Assembly (NCBI RefSeq): GCF_006715045.1
Contig: NZ_VFML01000001.1
Span: 2,882,501-2,946,500 of the forward strand
Direction of reading: 5' to 3'
DNA length: 64,000 nucleotides
From: Amycolatopsis cihanbeyliensis
GTDB lineage: Bacteria; Actinomycetota; Actinomycetes; Mycobacteriales; Pseudonocardiaceae
Positions 32,952 through 43,616 of this stretch are shown piece by piece (position 1 is the stretch's first letter; each line of letters starts with the position of its first letter). Made by a program: the position numbers and the translations under genes. The notes under the pieces were generated by a model. It made no database searches. It saw nothing but the letters and a program-made list of their open reading frames with translations, and was not told where the DNA came from.

Positions 32952-34498
32952 TCGCGGCCTCGCTGAACGCGCCGCGCCGCGCCGCGGAACTGGACCGGCT
33001 CGCCTCCGGCCACCCGGTCGACGTCCTGGTGGTGGGTGGCGGGGTGACCGGCGCGGGCATCGCGCTGGACGCCGCGGCGCGCGGGCTCTCGGTCGCCCTG
33101 GTGGAGGCGCACGACCTGGCGTTCGGCACCTCACGCTGGTCGAGCAAGCTGGTACACGGCGGGTTGCGCTACCTCGCCAGGGGTGACCTGGCGCTGGCCC
33201 ACGAGAGCGCCGTGGAGCGCGGCATCCTGATGACCAGCACCGCGCCGCACCTGACCCGCCCGCTGCCCCAGCTGTTCCCGCTGCACGGCACGGCCTCGGC
33301 CGGGCAACGGGCGCTGGTCACGGCCGGCCTGTACGCGGGGGACGCGCTACGCAGGGCCGCGCGCACCCCCTCGGCCGTACTCCCCCGCCCGCGCTCGATC
33401 CCCGGCACGGAAGCCATGGCGCTGGCACCGGGGCTGGCCCGTACCGGGCTGCGCGGGGCACTGCTGTCCTTCGACGGCGCACTGACCGACGACGCCCGGC
33501 TGGTGCTGGCCTTGGCAAGGACCGCGGCCTCGTTCGGGGCGCACGTGCTGACCAGGCTCTCCGCCGTCGAACTGGCCGGGGACCGGGTGCGCGCGCGGGA
33601 CGAGCTCACCGGGCGGGAGGTCGTCCTCGGCGCCCGGCAGGTGATCAACGCGACCGGGGTCTGGGCCGGCGAGTTGGAGCCCTCGGTGCGGTTGAGCCCT
33701 TCCCGCGGATCCCATCTGGTGCTGTCCGCGGAGGCCACCGGACTGGCGGGCACCGCGGTGCTGGTCGGCGTGCCGGGGGAACGCAACCGGTACGTGTTCC
33801 TGCTGCCGCAGCCAGGCGGCAGGGTCTACCTGGGACTCACCGACGAGCCGATGCCCGGCCCCCTCCCCGAGGTGCCCGAGGTGCCCGAATCCGATGTGGA
33901 CTTCCTACTCGGGGTCGCCTCCACCGTGCTGGCCAGGGAGCTCACCCGCGCGGACGTGCTCGGCTCGTTCGCCGGGCTACGCCCGTTGCTCGCGGCGGAG
34001 GGCAGCAGCGCGGACCTGTCCCGCAAACACGCGGTACTCACCGGGGACAGCGGAGTGATCACCATCGTCGGTGGCAAGCTCACCACCTACCGCAGGATGG
34101 CGCAGGACGCGGTGGACGCCGCCGTGCGCGCGGCGGCATTGCCCGCCGGACCCGCCCGCACCCGCACGCTGCCACTGGTCGGCGCCGCCCGCAGGCGCGA
34201 TCTGTCCGTTGTGGAGGCTCCGGCACGGCTGGTGGGCAAGTACGGCACCGAGGCGCCGCGGGTGGCCGCGCTCGGCGAGGTGGACCGCGCGCTGGCCGAT
34301 CCGCTGTTCCCCGGCTGCGAGATCACCGGCGCCGAGGTGGTCTGGGCGGTGCGGCACGAGGGCGCGCTGGACGCGGAGGACGTGCTGCACCGCCGGACCC
34401 GCCTCGGCCTGGTGCCCGCGGAGGCCGAGGCGGCCCGGCCGGTGGTGGACGACCTGGTCGACCGCTGCCTGCACGGCTTGCGTACTCGCACTCCGTAG
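32948..34498 (+). CDS. glpD: Glycerol-3-phosphate dehydrogenase (FAD, GlpD)
   Basis: A 516-residue respiratory glycerol-3-phosphate dehydrogenase that yields dihydroxyacetone phosphate and passes electrons to quinone. The Rossmann motif is VDVLVVGGGVTGAGIALDAA. GlpD signatures are SSKLVHGGLRYLARGDLALAHES, the YLGLTDEP-like strand and FAGLRPLL, with VTIVGGKLTTYRRMAQD-like sequence and the C-terminal GlpD_C helical domain from about 390. ATGA overlap with TetR shows an operon. With the divergent AGPS-like oxidase, which in the known pathway acts on acyl-DHAP, it places a three-gene set around DHAP-level glycerolipid chemistry. Confidence 0.88.
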   Translation: MIAASLNAPRRAAELDRLASGHPVDVLVVGGGVTGAGIALDAAARGLSVALVEAHDLAFGTSRWSSKLVHGGLRYLARGDLALAHESAVERGILMTSTAPHLTRPLPQLFPLHGTASAGQRALVTAGLYAGDALRRAARTPSAVLPRPRSIPGTEAMALAPGLARTGLRGALLSFDGALTDDARLVLALARTAASFGAHVLTRLSAVELAGDRVRARDELTGREVVLGARQVINATGVWAGELEPSVRLSPSRGSHLVLSAEATGLAGTAVLVGVPGERNRYVFLLPQPGGRVYLGLTDEPMPGPLPEVPEVPESDVDFLLGVASTVLARELTRADVLGSFAGLRPLLAAEGSSADLSRKHAVLTGDSGVITIVGGKLTTYRRMAQDAVDAAVRAAALPAGPARTRTLPLVGAARRRDLSVVEAPARLVGKYGTEAPRVAALGEVDRALADPLFPGCEITGAEVVWAVRHEGALDAEDVLHRRTRLGLVPAEAEAARPVVDDLVDRCLHGLRTRTP

Positions 34499-34811
34499 CC
34501 GGGCCGGTTCGACAACGATCGGCCACACCCGCGCGGCCGCGCCGGACCGGACGCCGGTGTCTTGTTCACAAGTCGGGCCATTCAGGTCCGCCGCGTGCGT
34601 CATCACTACTGTGACCTGCGACGACCCCCGCCCGTCGCCCACCGCCACCCACGCGGTGGCGCTGCGCGCCGCGGTGACCATGAGCCCGGCGGCCCGCGGT
34701 CGCCGGGCCGTTCCGAACAACCCTCCGGGTCGTGGTGCGATGATGGCGCCCAGGCTGGACCTGAGGCGCCGGCAACGTCCATGAGGGGACAACGTAAGCA
34801 GGAGGAGATCA
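34499..34811. other. 313-bp intergenic region with a repeat fragment
   Basis: No gene seen. Bases 34631-34670 (starting CCCGTCGCCCACC) match the central part of dispersed repeat copy C with only a few differences, but neither terminal inverted repeat is recognisable, so this is a decayed fragment. The ribosome binding site AGGAGGA (about 34799) of the downstream ABC ATPase is at the right end. The promoter for that operon should lie between. Confidence 0.5.
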
Positions 34812-35741
34812 GTGCCTGACAGAGCGCTGGAGTTCGACCGGGTGTCGAAACGCTACGGGGATATCGTGGCGCTGGACGCCGTCAGCTTCGAGGTCCGTCC
34901 CGGCGAGCTGTACGGCTTCGTCGGCAGCAACGGGGCAGGCAAGACCACCGCGATGCGGATCGCGCTCGGGGTGCTCGCCGCCGATGGCGGTGAGGTCCGG
35001 TACGCCGGCAGCCCGGTGACCCACGCCACCCGCACCCGGATCGGCTACATGCCGGAGGAGCGCGGGCTCTACCCGAAGATGAAGGTGCTCGACCAGCTCG
35101 TCTACCTTGCCGAGCTGCACGGCCTCGCGCCCAACGAGGCGCACAGGAACGCCGAGTACTGGATCGGCAAGCTCGGCCTCACCGAGCGGCGGCGGGACGA
35201 GGTGCTCAAGCTCAGCCTCGGCAACCAGCAACGAGTGCAGCTCGCCGCGGCGCTGGTGCACGACCCGGCGGTGCTGGTGCTGGACGAGCCGTTCTCCGGG
35301 CTTGACCCGCTGGCGGTGGACGTGATGAGCCAGGTGCTGCGGGACAAGGCGTCCACCGGCGTCCCGGTGGTCTTCTCCAGCCACCAGCTCGATCTGGTCG
35401 AGCGGCTGTGCGACCGGGTCGGCATCATCCGGAGTGGACGGATGGTGGCGAGCGGGTCGGTGACCGAGCTCACCGCCGACGCGGCCACGCAGCTTTCCGT
35501 GCGAGCCCCGCGGGCCCAGCCTGGCTGGGCGGCGACGCTGCCCTGGGTACGCGTGGTGTCCGACAGCGGCTCGGAGACCGTGCTGGAGCTGGAGAGCGGC
35601 GCGGACGACCAGGCCGTGCTCGCCGCGGCGCTGGCCACCGGGCCGGTGACCGAGTTCAGCAGGCGCAGGCCCACGCTCACCGAACTGTTCCGCAATGTGG
35701 TCTCGGACAATGGTGCCGAGCGGGAAGGAGCCGGGGCATGA
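34812..35741 (+). CDS. ABC transporter ATP-binding protein (NatA/drug type)
   Basis: A 309-residue ATPase subunit. Walker A GSNGAGKTT (about 38-46), signature LSLGNQQRV (a NatA-like variant of LSGGQ), Walker B VLVLDEPFSGLDP and the H-loop SSHQL are intact. The C-terminal 80 residues form the DUF4162-like regulatory extension typical of ABC-2 exporters. GTG 34812 has AGGAGGA upstream. The stop overlaps the permease start (ATGA). The substrate is unknown; Na+ or drug efflux is by family analogy. Confidence 0.88.
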   Translation: MPDRALEFDRVSKRYGDIVALDAVSFEVRPGELYGFVGSNGAGKTTAMRIALGVLAADGGEVRYAGSPVTHATRTRIGYMPEERGLYPKMKVLDQLVYLAELHGLAPNEAHRNAEYWIGKLGLTERRRDEVLKLSLGNQQRVQLAAALVHDPAVLVLDEPFSGLDPLAVDVMSQVLRDKASTGVPVVFSSHQLDLVERLCDRVGIIRSGRMVASGSVTELTADAATQLSVRAPRAQPGWAATLPWVRVVSDSGSETVLELESGADDQAVLAAALATGPVTEFSRRRPTLTELFRNVVSDNGAEREGAGA

Positions 35742-36934
35742 ACGGGTCGCATGTGGTGAGCCCTGCCACCGCCGTACGGCTCATCGCGCGGCGGGAGCTG
35801 AACACCCGGCTGCGCACCCGGGGATTCCTGATCGGCACGGCGGTGATCCTGCTGGTGATGGTCGGGTACATGGTGTTGCAGGCCAACGTGTTCAGTGCGC
35901 GGGGCACCACCACGATCGGGCTGTCCGGCCAGACCTCGAGCATGGCCGCCCCGCTGCGCGTGCAGGCCGAGCAGCTGGACGAGTCCATCGAGATCAGCAC
36001 GGTCACCGACCCGCGGACAGGGCGCGCGCAGGTCGAGGACGGCGAGCTGGACGCGCTGGTGTCCGGCAACGCGGCTGACCCGAGGGTGCTGGTCAAGTCC
36101 GAACTGGACCCGCAGCTGCGGGTGATGCTGAACGAGATCGCGCAGACCGAGGTACTCGGCGCGAAACTCGCCGAGGCAGGGCAGGACGCCGAGCAGGTGC
36201 TCGAGACGGTCGGCTCGACCACGGTCGAGGTCAGTTCGATCGAGGAGCCGGATCCGGAGAGCGGGCAACGGCTGGTGGTCGGGCTGGTGATGATGTTCCT
36301 GCTCTACATGAGCATCACCACCTACGGATCGCTGGTGGCGCAAGGAATCGTCGAGGAGAAGTCGAGCAGGGTGGTGGAGATCCTGCTGGCCACGGTGCGA
36401 CCGTGGCAGCTACTCCTCGGCAAGGTGATCGGACTCGGCCTGGTCGGGCTGGTGCAGTTGGCGATCCTCGGCGGGGTCGGGCTGGTGATGGCCACCAGTA
36501 CCGGCGTGCTCACCGTCTCCGGGGTGGCCACCACGACCCTGCTGTGGGGTCTGCTGTGGTACCTGCTCGGTTTCTTCCTCTACGCCACGGTGTTCGCGGC
36601 GGCGGGCTCCCTGGTGTCCCGGCAGGAGGACATGCAGTCGGTGCTCACCCCGATCACCCTGGTGCTGATCATCGGGTTCATCACCGGGTTCACCGTGGTC
36701 GAGGAGCCGGCGAGCACGGCGGCGACCGTGCTGTCCCTGTTGCCGCCGCTGTCGCCGATCCTGATGCCCACCCGGATCGCCGCGGGCTCGGCCGGCCCGA
36801 TGGAGATCGTCGCCGCGCTGGTGCTGACCCTGGCCGCGATCGCCCTGCTCACCTGGCTCGGCGGCAAGATCTACCAGACCGCCATCCTGCGTACCGGCAG
36901 CCGGATGAAGCTCAAGGACGCGCTGAAGGGTTGA
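35738..36934 (+). CDS. ABC-2 type permease (NatB-like)
   Basis: A 398-residue membrane protein. One helix near the N-terminus (FLIGTAVILLVMVGYMVL) is followed by a large extracytoplasmic domain of about 170 residues, then five C-terminal helices. The motif EEKSSRVVEILLATVRPWQLLLGKVIG is typical of the ABC2_membrane_3/NatB family. It pairs with the ATPase directly upstream, with a 4-bp overlap, and is the last gene before a perfect terminator hairpin. Confidence 0.87.
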   Translation: MNGSHVVSPATAVRLIARRELNTRLRTRGFLIGTAVILLVMVGYMVLQANVFSARGTTTIGLSGQTSSMAAPLRVQAEQLDESIEISTVTDPRTGRAQVEDGELDALVSGNAADPRVLVKSELDPQLRVMLNEIAQTEVLGAKLAEAGQDAEQVLETVGSTTVEVSSIEEPDPESGQRLVVGLVMMFLLYMSITTYGSLVAQGIVEEKSSRVVEILLATVRPWQLLLGKVIGLGLVGLVQLAILGGVGLVMATSTGVLTVSGVATTTLLWGLLWYLLGFFLYATVFAAAGSLVSRQEDMQSVLTPITLVLIIGFITGFTVVEEPASTAATVLSLLPPLSPILMPTRIAAGSAGPMEIVAALVLTLAAIALLTWLGGKIYQTAILRTGSRMKLKDALKG

Positions 36935-36952
36935 GGCCCACCCACCACGGGT

Positions 36953-36990
36953 TGCCCCGTTCCCCGCGAGGGAACGCGGGGAACGGGGCA
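36953..36990. terminator. Bidirectional terminator hairpin
   Basis: TGCCCCGTTCCCCGCG (36953-36968) and CGCGGGGAACGGGGCA (36975-36990) form a perfect 16-bp stem with a 6-base loop between the convergent ABC permease and citrate synthase genes. Confidence 0.88.
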
Positions 36991-37003
36991 CTCGTGGCAG
37001 CGG

Positions 37004-38326
<1,323 letters not shown>

Positions 38327-38554
38327 GCGGGTCCCTCTCGCGGTCACACGGGGTCAGCGGTGCCCGCAGGTCACCCGGGCCACCCGATCGGCGGGCGAGG
38401 AGAACAACGGCCCCGCCGCACACCGCCCCGTTGGGGTATGAGTTTCCCCTTTACGCTAGTCGACCAGGGGCAATGTTCGCAGCCGTTGCGTTACCCAGAG
38501 CTAACCGTTTGCGACAATATTCACACGCTCGCAGCCGATTCGACGCCGAGTGGC

Positions 38555-39496
38555 CTAACGGTACTCGGCCAACTCGGCAGCGGTGGGTGGCTCAGCGCCG
38601 CTGCGGGAGACCGTGATCGCCGCCGCACCGGCCGCGTACTGGAGTGCCGCACGCCACTCCGGCTCACCGAGCGCGCCGGGATCGGTGACGCCCCGCTCGT
38701 GCAGCCAGGCCAGTAGCGCTCCCTGCACCGTGTCGCCCGCGCCGATGGTATCGACCAGCCGGGCGGGCGCGGTCGGCACCCGGACCGGCTCGCCCGCCGC
38801 GGTGACCACCGACAGCCCCTCGGCACCCCGGGTGAGCACCACCGCGCCGACCCCGGAATCCAACCAGGACTTCGCGGCCGTCAGCGGATCGGTGCCTTCG
38901 GCGAGCCAGGCCGCGTCCTCCACCGAGAGCTTGAGCAACCGGACGTCCGGCAGCCAGGAGGCGAAGCGGGCGCGGTAGGCCGCCGGATCGGCGATCAGGT
39001 CGGCCCGGATGTTCGGGTCGAGCGCGGTCAGCACGCCCCTGGCCGCCTCGCGGCGCAGCATCGCCTCGTAGGCGCTCGCGCCGGGTTCCAGGACCATGCC
39101 GAGCGTGCCGATGGACAGCGCCGAGACCTCCTCGGGCAGGGCGCCCCGGTCGGCGAAGAACCGGTCCGCGGTCGCCTCGGTGTAGAAGGTGTACTGCGCC
39201 GAGCCCTGCTCGTCCAGCGCCACCACGGCGAGAGTGGTCGGCTCCTGGCCGCGCTGCACCAGGGAGGTGTCCACGCCGGACGCCCGCAGCCGCCGCAGCA
39301 GCGCCTCGCCGAACCTGTCCCGCGAGATCCTGGACACGAACGATGTCGCGGCGCCGAGCCTGCCGGCGGCGAGCGCCACGTTGTACGGCCCCCCGCCGAG
39401 CCGGGGCCACAAGGGACGTAACTCCGGTGCGCTGCCGTCCACAGTAGACTCATCCGGGACCAGATCGACCAGCGCCTCGCCACCCACCACAATCAC
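38555..39496 (-). CDS. PfkB-family carbohydrate kinase (fructokinase-like)
   Basis: A 313-residue ribokinase-fold sugar kinase. The N-terminal PfkB signature reads GGGPYNVALAAGRLGAATSFVSRISRDRFGE in short motifs, and the C-terminal signature DTIGAGDTVQGALLAWL holds the catalytic Asp (GAGD). Length and GEALVDLVP are typical of fructokinases. The start is GTG 39496; a TAGCAT hexamer about 8 bases upstream suggests a leaderless transcript. It lies upstream of gltA on the same strand with a 228-bp gap, so they are probably separate units. The sugar is not certain. Confidence 0.86.
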   Translation of the reverse strand: MIVVGGEALVDLVPDESTVDGSAPELRPLWPRLGGGPYNVALAAGRLGAATSFVSRISRDRFGEALLRRLRASGVDTSLVQRGQEPTTLAVVALDEQGSAQYTFYTEATADRFFADRGALPEEVSALSIGTLGMVLEPGASAYEAMLRREAARGVLTALDPNIRADLIADPAAYRARFASWLPDVRLLKLSVEDAAWLAEGTDPLTAAKSWLDSGVGAVVLTRGAEGLSVVTAAGEPVRVPTAPARLVDTIGAGDTVQGALLAWLHERGVTDPGALGEPEWRAALQYAAGAAAITVSRSGAEPPTAAELAEYR

Positions 39497-39510
39497 GGCC
39501 GTGATGCTAT

Positions 39511-39585
39511 GCCCACCCGTCGCCCAACCGCCACCCCCCAAGGAGGCGCGCCGCGCCACTGCGCCCACCCGTCGCCCAACCGCCA
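39511..39585. repeat. Repeat fragment with 23-bp direct duplication
   Basis: GCCCACCCGTCGCCCAACCG and three more bases occur identically at 39511-39533 and 39563-39585. The stretch 39515-39560 matches the central part of dispersed repeats A and C. It lies between the PfkB start and the TetR stop. It looks like a partial, locally duplicated copy of the same element family. Confidence 0.65.
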
Positions 39586-39594
39586 GCACACCCG

Positions 39595-40200
39595 CTAGGG
39601 CCGCACATCTGAGCGCTGAATGCCGCCCAGCAACAAATCGGCCAGTGCGGTGAACGCCTCGGCGTCGGACACCCCGGTCCGGGAGCCGACCACCCCGGTC
39701 TGGATGGCCTCCACCAGCAACCCGGCCATCTCCGCGATCAACCCGGCGTGCACGTCCCGGAACACCCCGTCCGCGACGCCGGTGGCGATGAACTCCCTGA
39801 TCCGCGCGGCGGCCGCCTCGGAGTTGACCTGGTAGGTCCGGCGCGCCGGGGCGAAGTCGGCGACATCGCGCATGAAGGTGTCGGTGGCCCGGCCCAGTTC
39901 CTCGGACGCACCGGAGAGGTAGATCTCGATCATCTTGCGCGCGTCGCCGAGGTCGGCCACGCGCCGCTCGATCCGCTCGGTCGCGCCCTTGAAGAAATGG
40001 CCGACCACCCGCACGGCGAGTTGCTCCTTGCTCGGGGCCAGCGCGTACAGCGTGGACTTCGAGCAACGCATCCGCGCGGCCAGGTCCTCGAGCGTGAAGT
40101 GCACGAACCCCTCGGTGAGGAACAGCTCCTCGAGCTCGGCGAGCAGGGCCCGCTGGCGGGCGGTCGGCTGCATGCGGGCCCGCGGCGACCTGGACGGCAT
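39595..40200 (-). CDS. TetR-family regulator
   Basis: A 201-residue TetR protein (HTH at about 12-60: ELFLTEGFVHFTLEDLAARMRCSKSTLYALAPSKEQL in pieces), with a TetR_C-type helical ligand domain ending LLLGGIQRSDVRP. An internal ATG (40173, MQPTARQ) is a plausible alternative start. It diverges from an acyl-CoA dehydrogenase across two perfect TACTG-type palindromes, so repression of that gene with relief by an acyl-CoA is likely. Confidence 0.86.
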   Translation of the reverse strand: MPSRSPRARMQPTARQRALLAELEELFLTEGFVHFTLEDLAARMRCSKSTLYALAPSKEQLAVRVVGHFFKGATERIERRVADLGDARKMIEIYLSGASEELGRATDTFMRDVADFAPARRTYQVNSEAAAARIREFIATGVADGVFRDVHAGLIAEMAGLLVEAIQTGVVGSRTGVSDAEAFTALADLLLGGIQRSDVRP

Positions 40201-40235
40201 CCATCGAGCCTACGCCGTCGACACCGGGAGACCCG

Positions 40236-40275
40236 TACAGTACTGTAAAGGGACCCACAGTACTGTTTTCAGTAC
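40236..40275. promoter_or_regulatory. Tandem TetR operators
   Basis: TACAGTACTGTA (40236-40247) is a perfect 12-bp palindrome, ACAGTACTGT (40257-40266) a perfect 10-bp one, and a further half-site CAGTAC follows at 40270-40275. All lie in the 96-bp gap between the divergent TetR and acyl-CoA dehydrogenase genes. The shared core CAGTACTG points to one regulator binding cooperatively. Confidence 0.8.
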
Positions 40276-40296
40276 GATCTTTTCGTGGAGGGGACG

Positions 40297-41448
40297 ATGC
40301 CCGCCGACCGACTGCTGCCCGACACCGAGGCCGAGGACCTGCTCGCGCTCGCGCGCGAGTTGGCAACGGAGGAGCTGGCCCCGCTGGCGGCCGAGTACGA
40401 GGAGGCGGAGCGCTTCCCGCGGGAGCAGTTCCGGCTGCTCGGCAAGTCGGGGCTGCTGGGGTTGCCGTACTCACAGCGCTGGGGCGGCGGCGAGTTGCCG
40501 TACGAGGTCTACCTGCAGGTACTGGAGGAGATCGCGGCCGCGTGGATGTCGGTCGGGGTGGGGCTGTCGGTGCACACGATGTCCTGCTTCGCGCTGGCCC
40601 ACTACGGCACCGACACGCAGCGCGACCGCTGGCTGCCGGAGATGCTGGAAGGCGGGTTGCTCGGTGCGTACGCGCTGTCCGAGCCGCAGGCCGGTTCCGA
40701 TGCGGCGGCGCTGAGCACCCGGGCGCGGCGGGACGGCGAGGAGTACGTGGTCAACGGCACCAAGGCCTGGACGACCCACGGCGGCGTGGCCGACTTCTAC
40801 ACCACGATGGTGCGCACCGGCACCCCGGACGACGGCGGCAGGGGGATCAGCTGCCTGCTGGTGGGCGGCGAGACCGCTGGGCTGTCCGCCGCACCTCCCG
40901 AACGCAAGATGGGCCTGACCGGCTCCCCCACCACCCAGCTCGCCTTCTCCGACGCGCGGGTGGGCGCCGACCGGCTGATCGGGGCCGAGGGCGAAGGGCT
41001 CAAGATCGCACTGGCCTCGCTCAGCTCGGGCAGGCTGGGGATCGCGGCCTGCTCGGTCGGCCTCGCCCAGGCGGCACTGGACGAGGCGGTGAGCTACGCC
41101 AGGGGCCGCACCCAGTTCGGCCAGTCGATCGCCGACTTCCAGGGCATCGAGTTCCTGCTCGCCGATATGGCCGCGGCGGTGGACTCCGCCAGGGCCACCT
41201 ACCTGGACGCGGCCCGCCGTCGCGACCGCGGGCTGCCGTTCCAGCGGCAGGCCTCGGTGGCGAAGCTGATCGCCACCGACGCCGCCATGCGGGTGACCAC
41301 CGACGCGGTGCAGGTACTCGGGGGCGCGGGCTACACCCGGGACTTCCCGGTGGAGCGGTACATGCGCGAGGCCAAGGTGCCGCAGATCTTCGAGGGCACC
41401 AACCAGATCCAGCGCCTGGTCATCGCCCGCGAGCTGAAGAAGTCCTGA
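40297..41448 (+). CDS. Acyl-CoA dehydrogenase
   Basis: A 383-residue acyl-CoA dehydrogenase. ATG 40297 follows GGAGGGG; a GTG at 40285 would place this motif inside the gene. Motifs are [33 protein letters not shown] and the C-terminal [21 protein letters not shown] with the catalytic Glu. It resembles butyryl/short-chain-type enzymes ([10 protein letters not shown]). It is regulated, by inference, by the divergent TetR through the TACTG palindromes. Confidence 0.9.
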   Translation: MPADRLLPDTEAEDLLALARELATEELAPLAAEYEEAERFPREQFRLLGKSGLLGLPYSQRWGGGELPYEVYLQVLEEIAAAWMSVGVGLSVHTMSCFALAHYGTDTQRDRWLPEMLEGGLLGAYALSEPQAGSDAAALSTRARRDGEEYVVNGTKAWTTHGGVADFYTTMVRTGTPDDGGRGISCLLVGGETAGLSAAPPERKMGLTGSPTTQLAFSDARVGADRLIGAEGEGLKIALASLSSGRLGIAACSVGLAQAALDEAVSYARGRTQFGQSIADFQGIEFLLADMAAAVDSARATYLDAARRRDRGLPFQRQASVAKLIATDAAMRVTTDAVQVLGGAGYTRDFPVERYMREAKVPQIFEGTNQIQRLVIARELKKS

Positions 41449-41458
41449 TCTCCGGCGT

Positions 41459-42673
41459 TCACGCCTCCTGGTAGGCGCGGGAGGTGACCTCGCCTTCGCC
41501 GGTGGACTCGTTGAAGCGGTAGACCTCGCGACCGCCGACGAGGACGCGCATGGCCCGGTTCATGACGTCCAGCGGGTCACCGGACCAGATGGCGATATCG
41601 GCGTCCAGGCCGGGTTTCAGCGCGCCGATCCGGTCATCGAGGCCGAGGATCGCCGCCGGGTTGACGGTCAGCGCGCGCAGCGCGGTATCCGCGTCCAGGC
41701 CGTCCTTGACCGCCAGCGCCGCCTGGTAGACGAGGAAGTTGATCGGGATGACCGGGTGGTCGGTGGTGATCGCCAGCCGCACCCCTGCGCGGGCGAGGAT
41801 GCCGGCCGAGCGCAGGCTGCGGTTGCGCACCTCCACCTTCACCCGCGAGGTGAACAGTGGCCCGAGAATCACCGGGACATCCCGTTCGGCGAGCAGGTCG
41901 GCGATCAGGTGCCCCTCGGTGCCGTGGTTGACCACCAGCCGGTAACCGAACTCCTCGGCGAGCCGGATGGCGGTGACGATGTCGTCGGCGCGGTGCGTGT
42001 GCTGGTCCCAGGCCAGTTCCCCGTCCAGCACCCTGACCAGTGCCTCCAGGGTCAGGTCGGTGTCGAAGGGCTTGCCCTCGGCGCGGGCGTGATCGCGCTG
42101 CGCCGCGTAGTTGCGCGCCTTGGTGAACGCCTCCCGGATGATCGCGGCCACCCCGAGCCGGGTGGACGGGGTCTTGTCCTTGTTGCCGTAGATCCGTTTC
42201 GGGTTCTCCCCCAGCGCGCTCTTCACGCTCACCGCCTCGGCGAAGACCATGTCCAGCGCGGTGCGCCCCCAGGTCTTGACGCCGACGGTCTGCCCGCCGA
42301 TCGGGTTGCCCGAGCCGGGCTTGACCACCACGCTGGTGACCCCGCCTGCCAGCGCGTCGTCGAAGCCCACGTCGTTCGGGTCGATGCCGTCGATGGCGCG
42401 GAACCGGGCGCCGTTGGGATCGGTCATCTCGTTGGTGTCGTCGCCGGACCAGCCCTCACCGTCCTCGTGCACGCCGAGATGCGCGTGCGCGTCGATGAAC
42501 CCTGGCAGCACCCAGCAACCGGACGCGTCGATGAGGTTCGCGCCCTCGGGCACGTCCACCTCGGCCCCGGTACCCACGGCGAGGATCCGGCCGTCCTCGA
42601 TCAGCACCGTGCCGCCTTCGATGGGATGCCCTTCGACCGGCACCACGTACCCGCCAGTGATCGCGCTCTGCAT
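41459..42673 (-). CDS. Amidohydrolase, imidazolonepropionase-like
   Basis: A 404-residue metal-dependent amidohydrolase. Metal ligands are His in GFIDAHAHLG (about 61-70), His of DQHTHRADDI and VVNHGTEGHL, and the Asp of LAITTDHPVIP. The carboxylated-lysine position is less clear. The terminal LKPGLDADIAIWSGDPLDV strand is family-typical. It resembles the imidazolonepropionase/HutI-like and prolidase-like amidohydrolases often found singly in actinomycetes. No histidine-degradation genes are nearby, so HutI function is not supported. The 19-bp gap to the upstream aldose epimerase suggests an operon. Confidence 0.83.
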   Translation of the reverse strand: MQSAITGGYVVPVEGHPIEGGTVLIEDGRILAVGTGAEVDVPEGANLIDASGCWVLPGFIDAHAHLGVHEDGEGWSGDDTNEMTDPNGARFRAIDGIDPNDVGFDDALAGGVTSVVVKPGSGNPIGGQTVGVKTWGRTALDMVFAEAVSVKSALGENPKRIYGNKDKTPSTRLGVAAIIREAFTKARNYAAQRDHARAEGKPFDTDLTLEALVRVLDGELAWDQHTHRADDIVTAIRLAEEFGYRLVVNHGTEGHLIADLLAERDVPVILGPLFTSRVKVEVRNRSLRSAGILARAGVRLAITTDHPVIPINFLVYQAALAVKDGLDADTALRALTVNPAAILGLDDRIGALKPGLDADIAIWSGDPLDVMNRAMRVLVGGREVYRFNESTGEGEVTSRAYQEA

Positions 42674-42692
42674 AGTTTGACACGCTAACGAA

Positions 42693-43607
42693 CTAGGCCC
42701 GCTCGCGCAGCAGGATCCCCCAACTCCCCTGCCAGGACTCCCCCGCCGCCAGGGTGATCAGGTCGGTACCGGAGTTCAGCGCGTCGGCCGGGCAGGTCAT
42801 CGGCTCGATCGCCACGGCACGTCCCCGGCCCACGAGGTCGTCCGGCGTGAACACCTGCACCCAGCCGAAGTCCGGGTCGGTCCACACCTCCAGCGCGGTG
42901 CCGCCGTGCGTGAGCAGGTGGTGATGGCGGCCGTCCTCGCCGGGGGCCAGACCGCCGAAAGCGGTGTCCAGGTCGAGCTCCGCCAGCGGCCGTCCCGCCC
43001 GCAGGTCGTACTCGGTGCCCTCGACGTCCTGCTCCTCGGCGTAGGGCAGCTGCTCCTCCGCCAGGTAGGGACGCACCCTGCTCGCCGGCAGGGTGAGGGT
43101 GAGGTCGTCGGTGGGGAGATCACCGATCCGGAGGTAGGGATGGGTGCCCACGCCGAAGCCGACCTCCTGCTCCCCGGTGTTGCGCACCTCGTGGGTCACG
43201 GTCAGCTCCCGGGGCGCGAGCGCGTAGGTGATCTGCGCCCGCAGCGGCACCGGCCAGCCGGGTTCGTCCTCGATGTCGATCGCCATGGTGATGGACGATT
43301 CGGCGTGCTCCAGCAGCGTCCATTCCCGGTGCCGGGTCAGGCCGTGTATGGCGTTGCCCCGGGCGGGCTCGGTGACCTCGAGCTGCTGCTCCTCGCCCTG
43401 GTGGGTCCAGCGCGCGTCCTTGGTGCGGTTGGGCCAGGGCAGCAGCACCTGGCCCGCGCCCTTCGGCGGGCGGTCCGCCGGGTCGAAGGTCTCCAGGTAC
43501 GGCGTGCCGCCGACCTCGAAGGCGCGCAGGCCCGCGCCGACCTCGGTGACCACCGCGCGGGCACGGCCCATGGTGAGTTCGAACTGTTCCCCGGTCGGAT
43601 TCGCCAT
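42693..43607 (-). CDS. Aldose 1-epimerase (galactose mutarotase-like)
   Basis: A 304-residue beta-sandwich epimerase. Substrate-binding Arg is in PWPNRTKDARW, the first catalytic His in NAIHGLTRHREW, the second in GVGTHPYLRIG, and the catalytic Glu region in AIEPMTCPADALN. It interconverts alpha and beta anomers of aldohexoses. It is immediately upstream of the amidohydrolase and downstream of the DUF397 gene on the same strand. The role may extend to other sugar phosphates, as for YeaD-like proteins. Confidence 0.88.
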   Translation of the reverse strand: MANPTGEQFELTMGRARAVVTEVGAGLRAFEVGGTPYLETFDPADRPPKGAGQVLLPWPNRTKDARWTHQGEEQQLEVTEPARGNAIHGLTRHREWTLLEHAESSITMAIDIEDEPGWPVPLRAQITYALAPRELTVTHEVRNTGEQEVGFGVGTHPYLRIGDLPTDDLTLTLPASRVRPYLAEEQLPYAEEQDVEGTEYDLRAGRPLAELDLDTAFGGLAPGEDGRHHHLLTHGGTALEVWTDPDFGWVQVFTPDDLVGRGRAVAIEPMTCPADALNSGTDLITLAAGESWQGSWGILLRERA

Positions 43608-43616
43608 GCCGGGAAT

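Noticed and set aside
41459..42673. HutI imidazolonepropionase assignment
   Set aside because: No hut genes nearby and active-site details are not specific, so only the broader amidohydrolase family is called.
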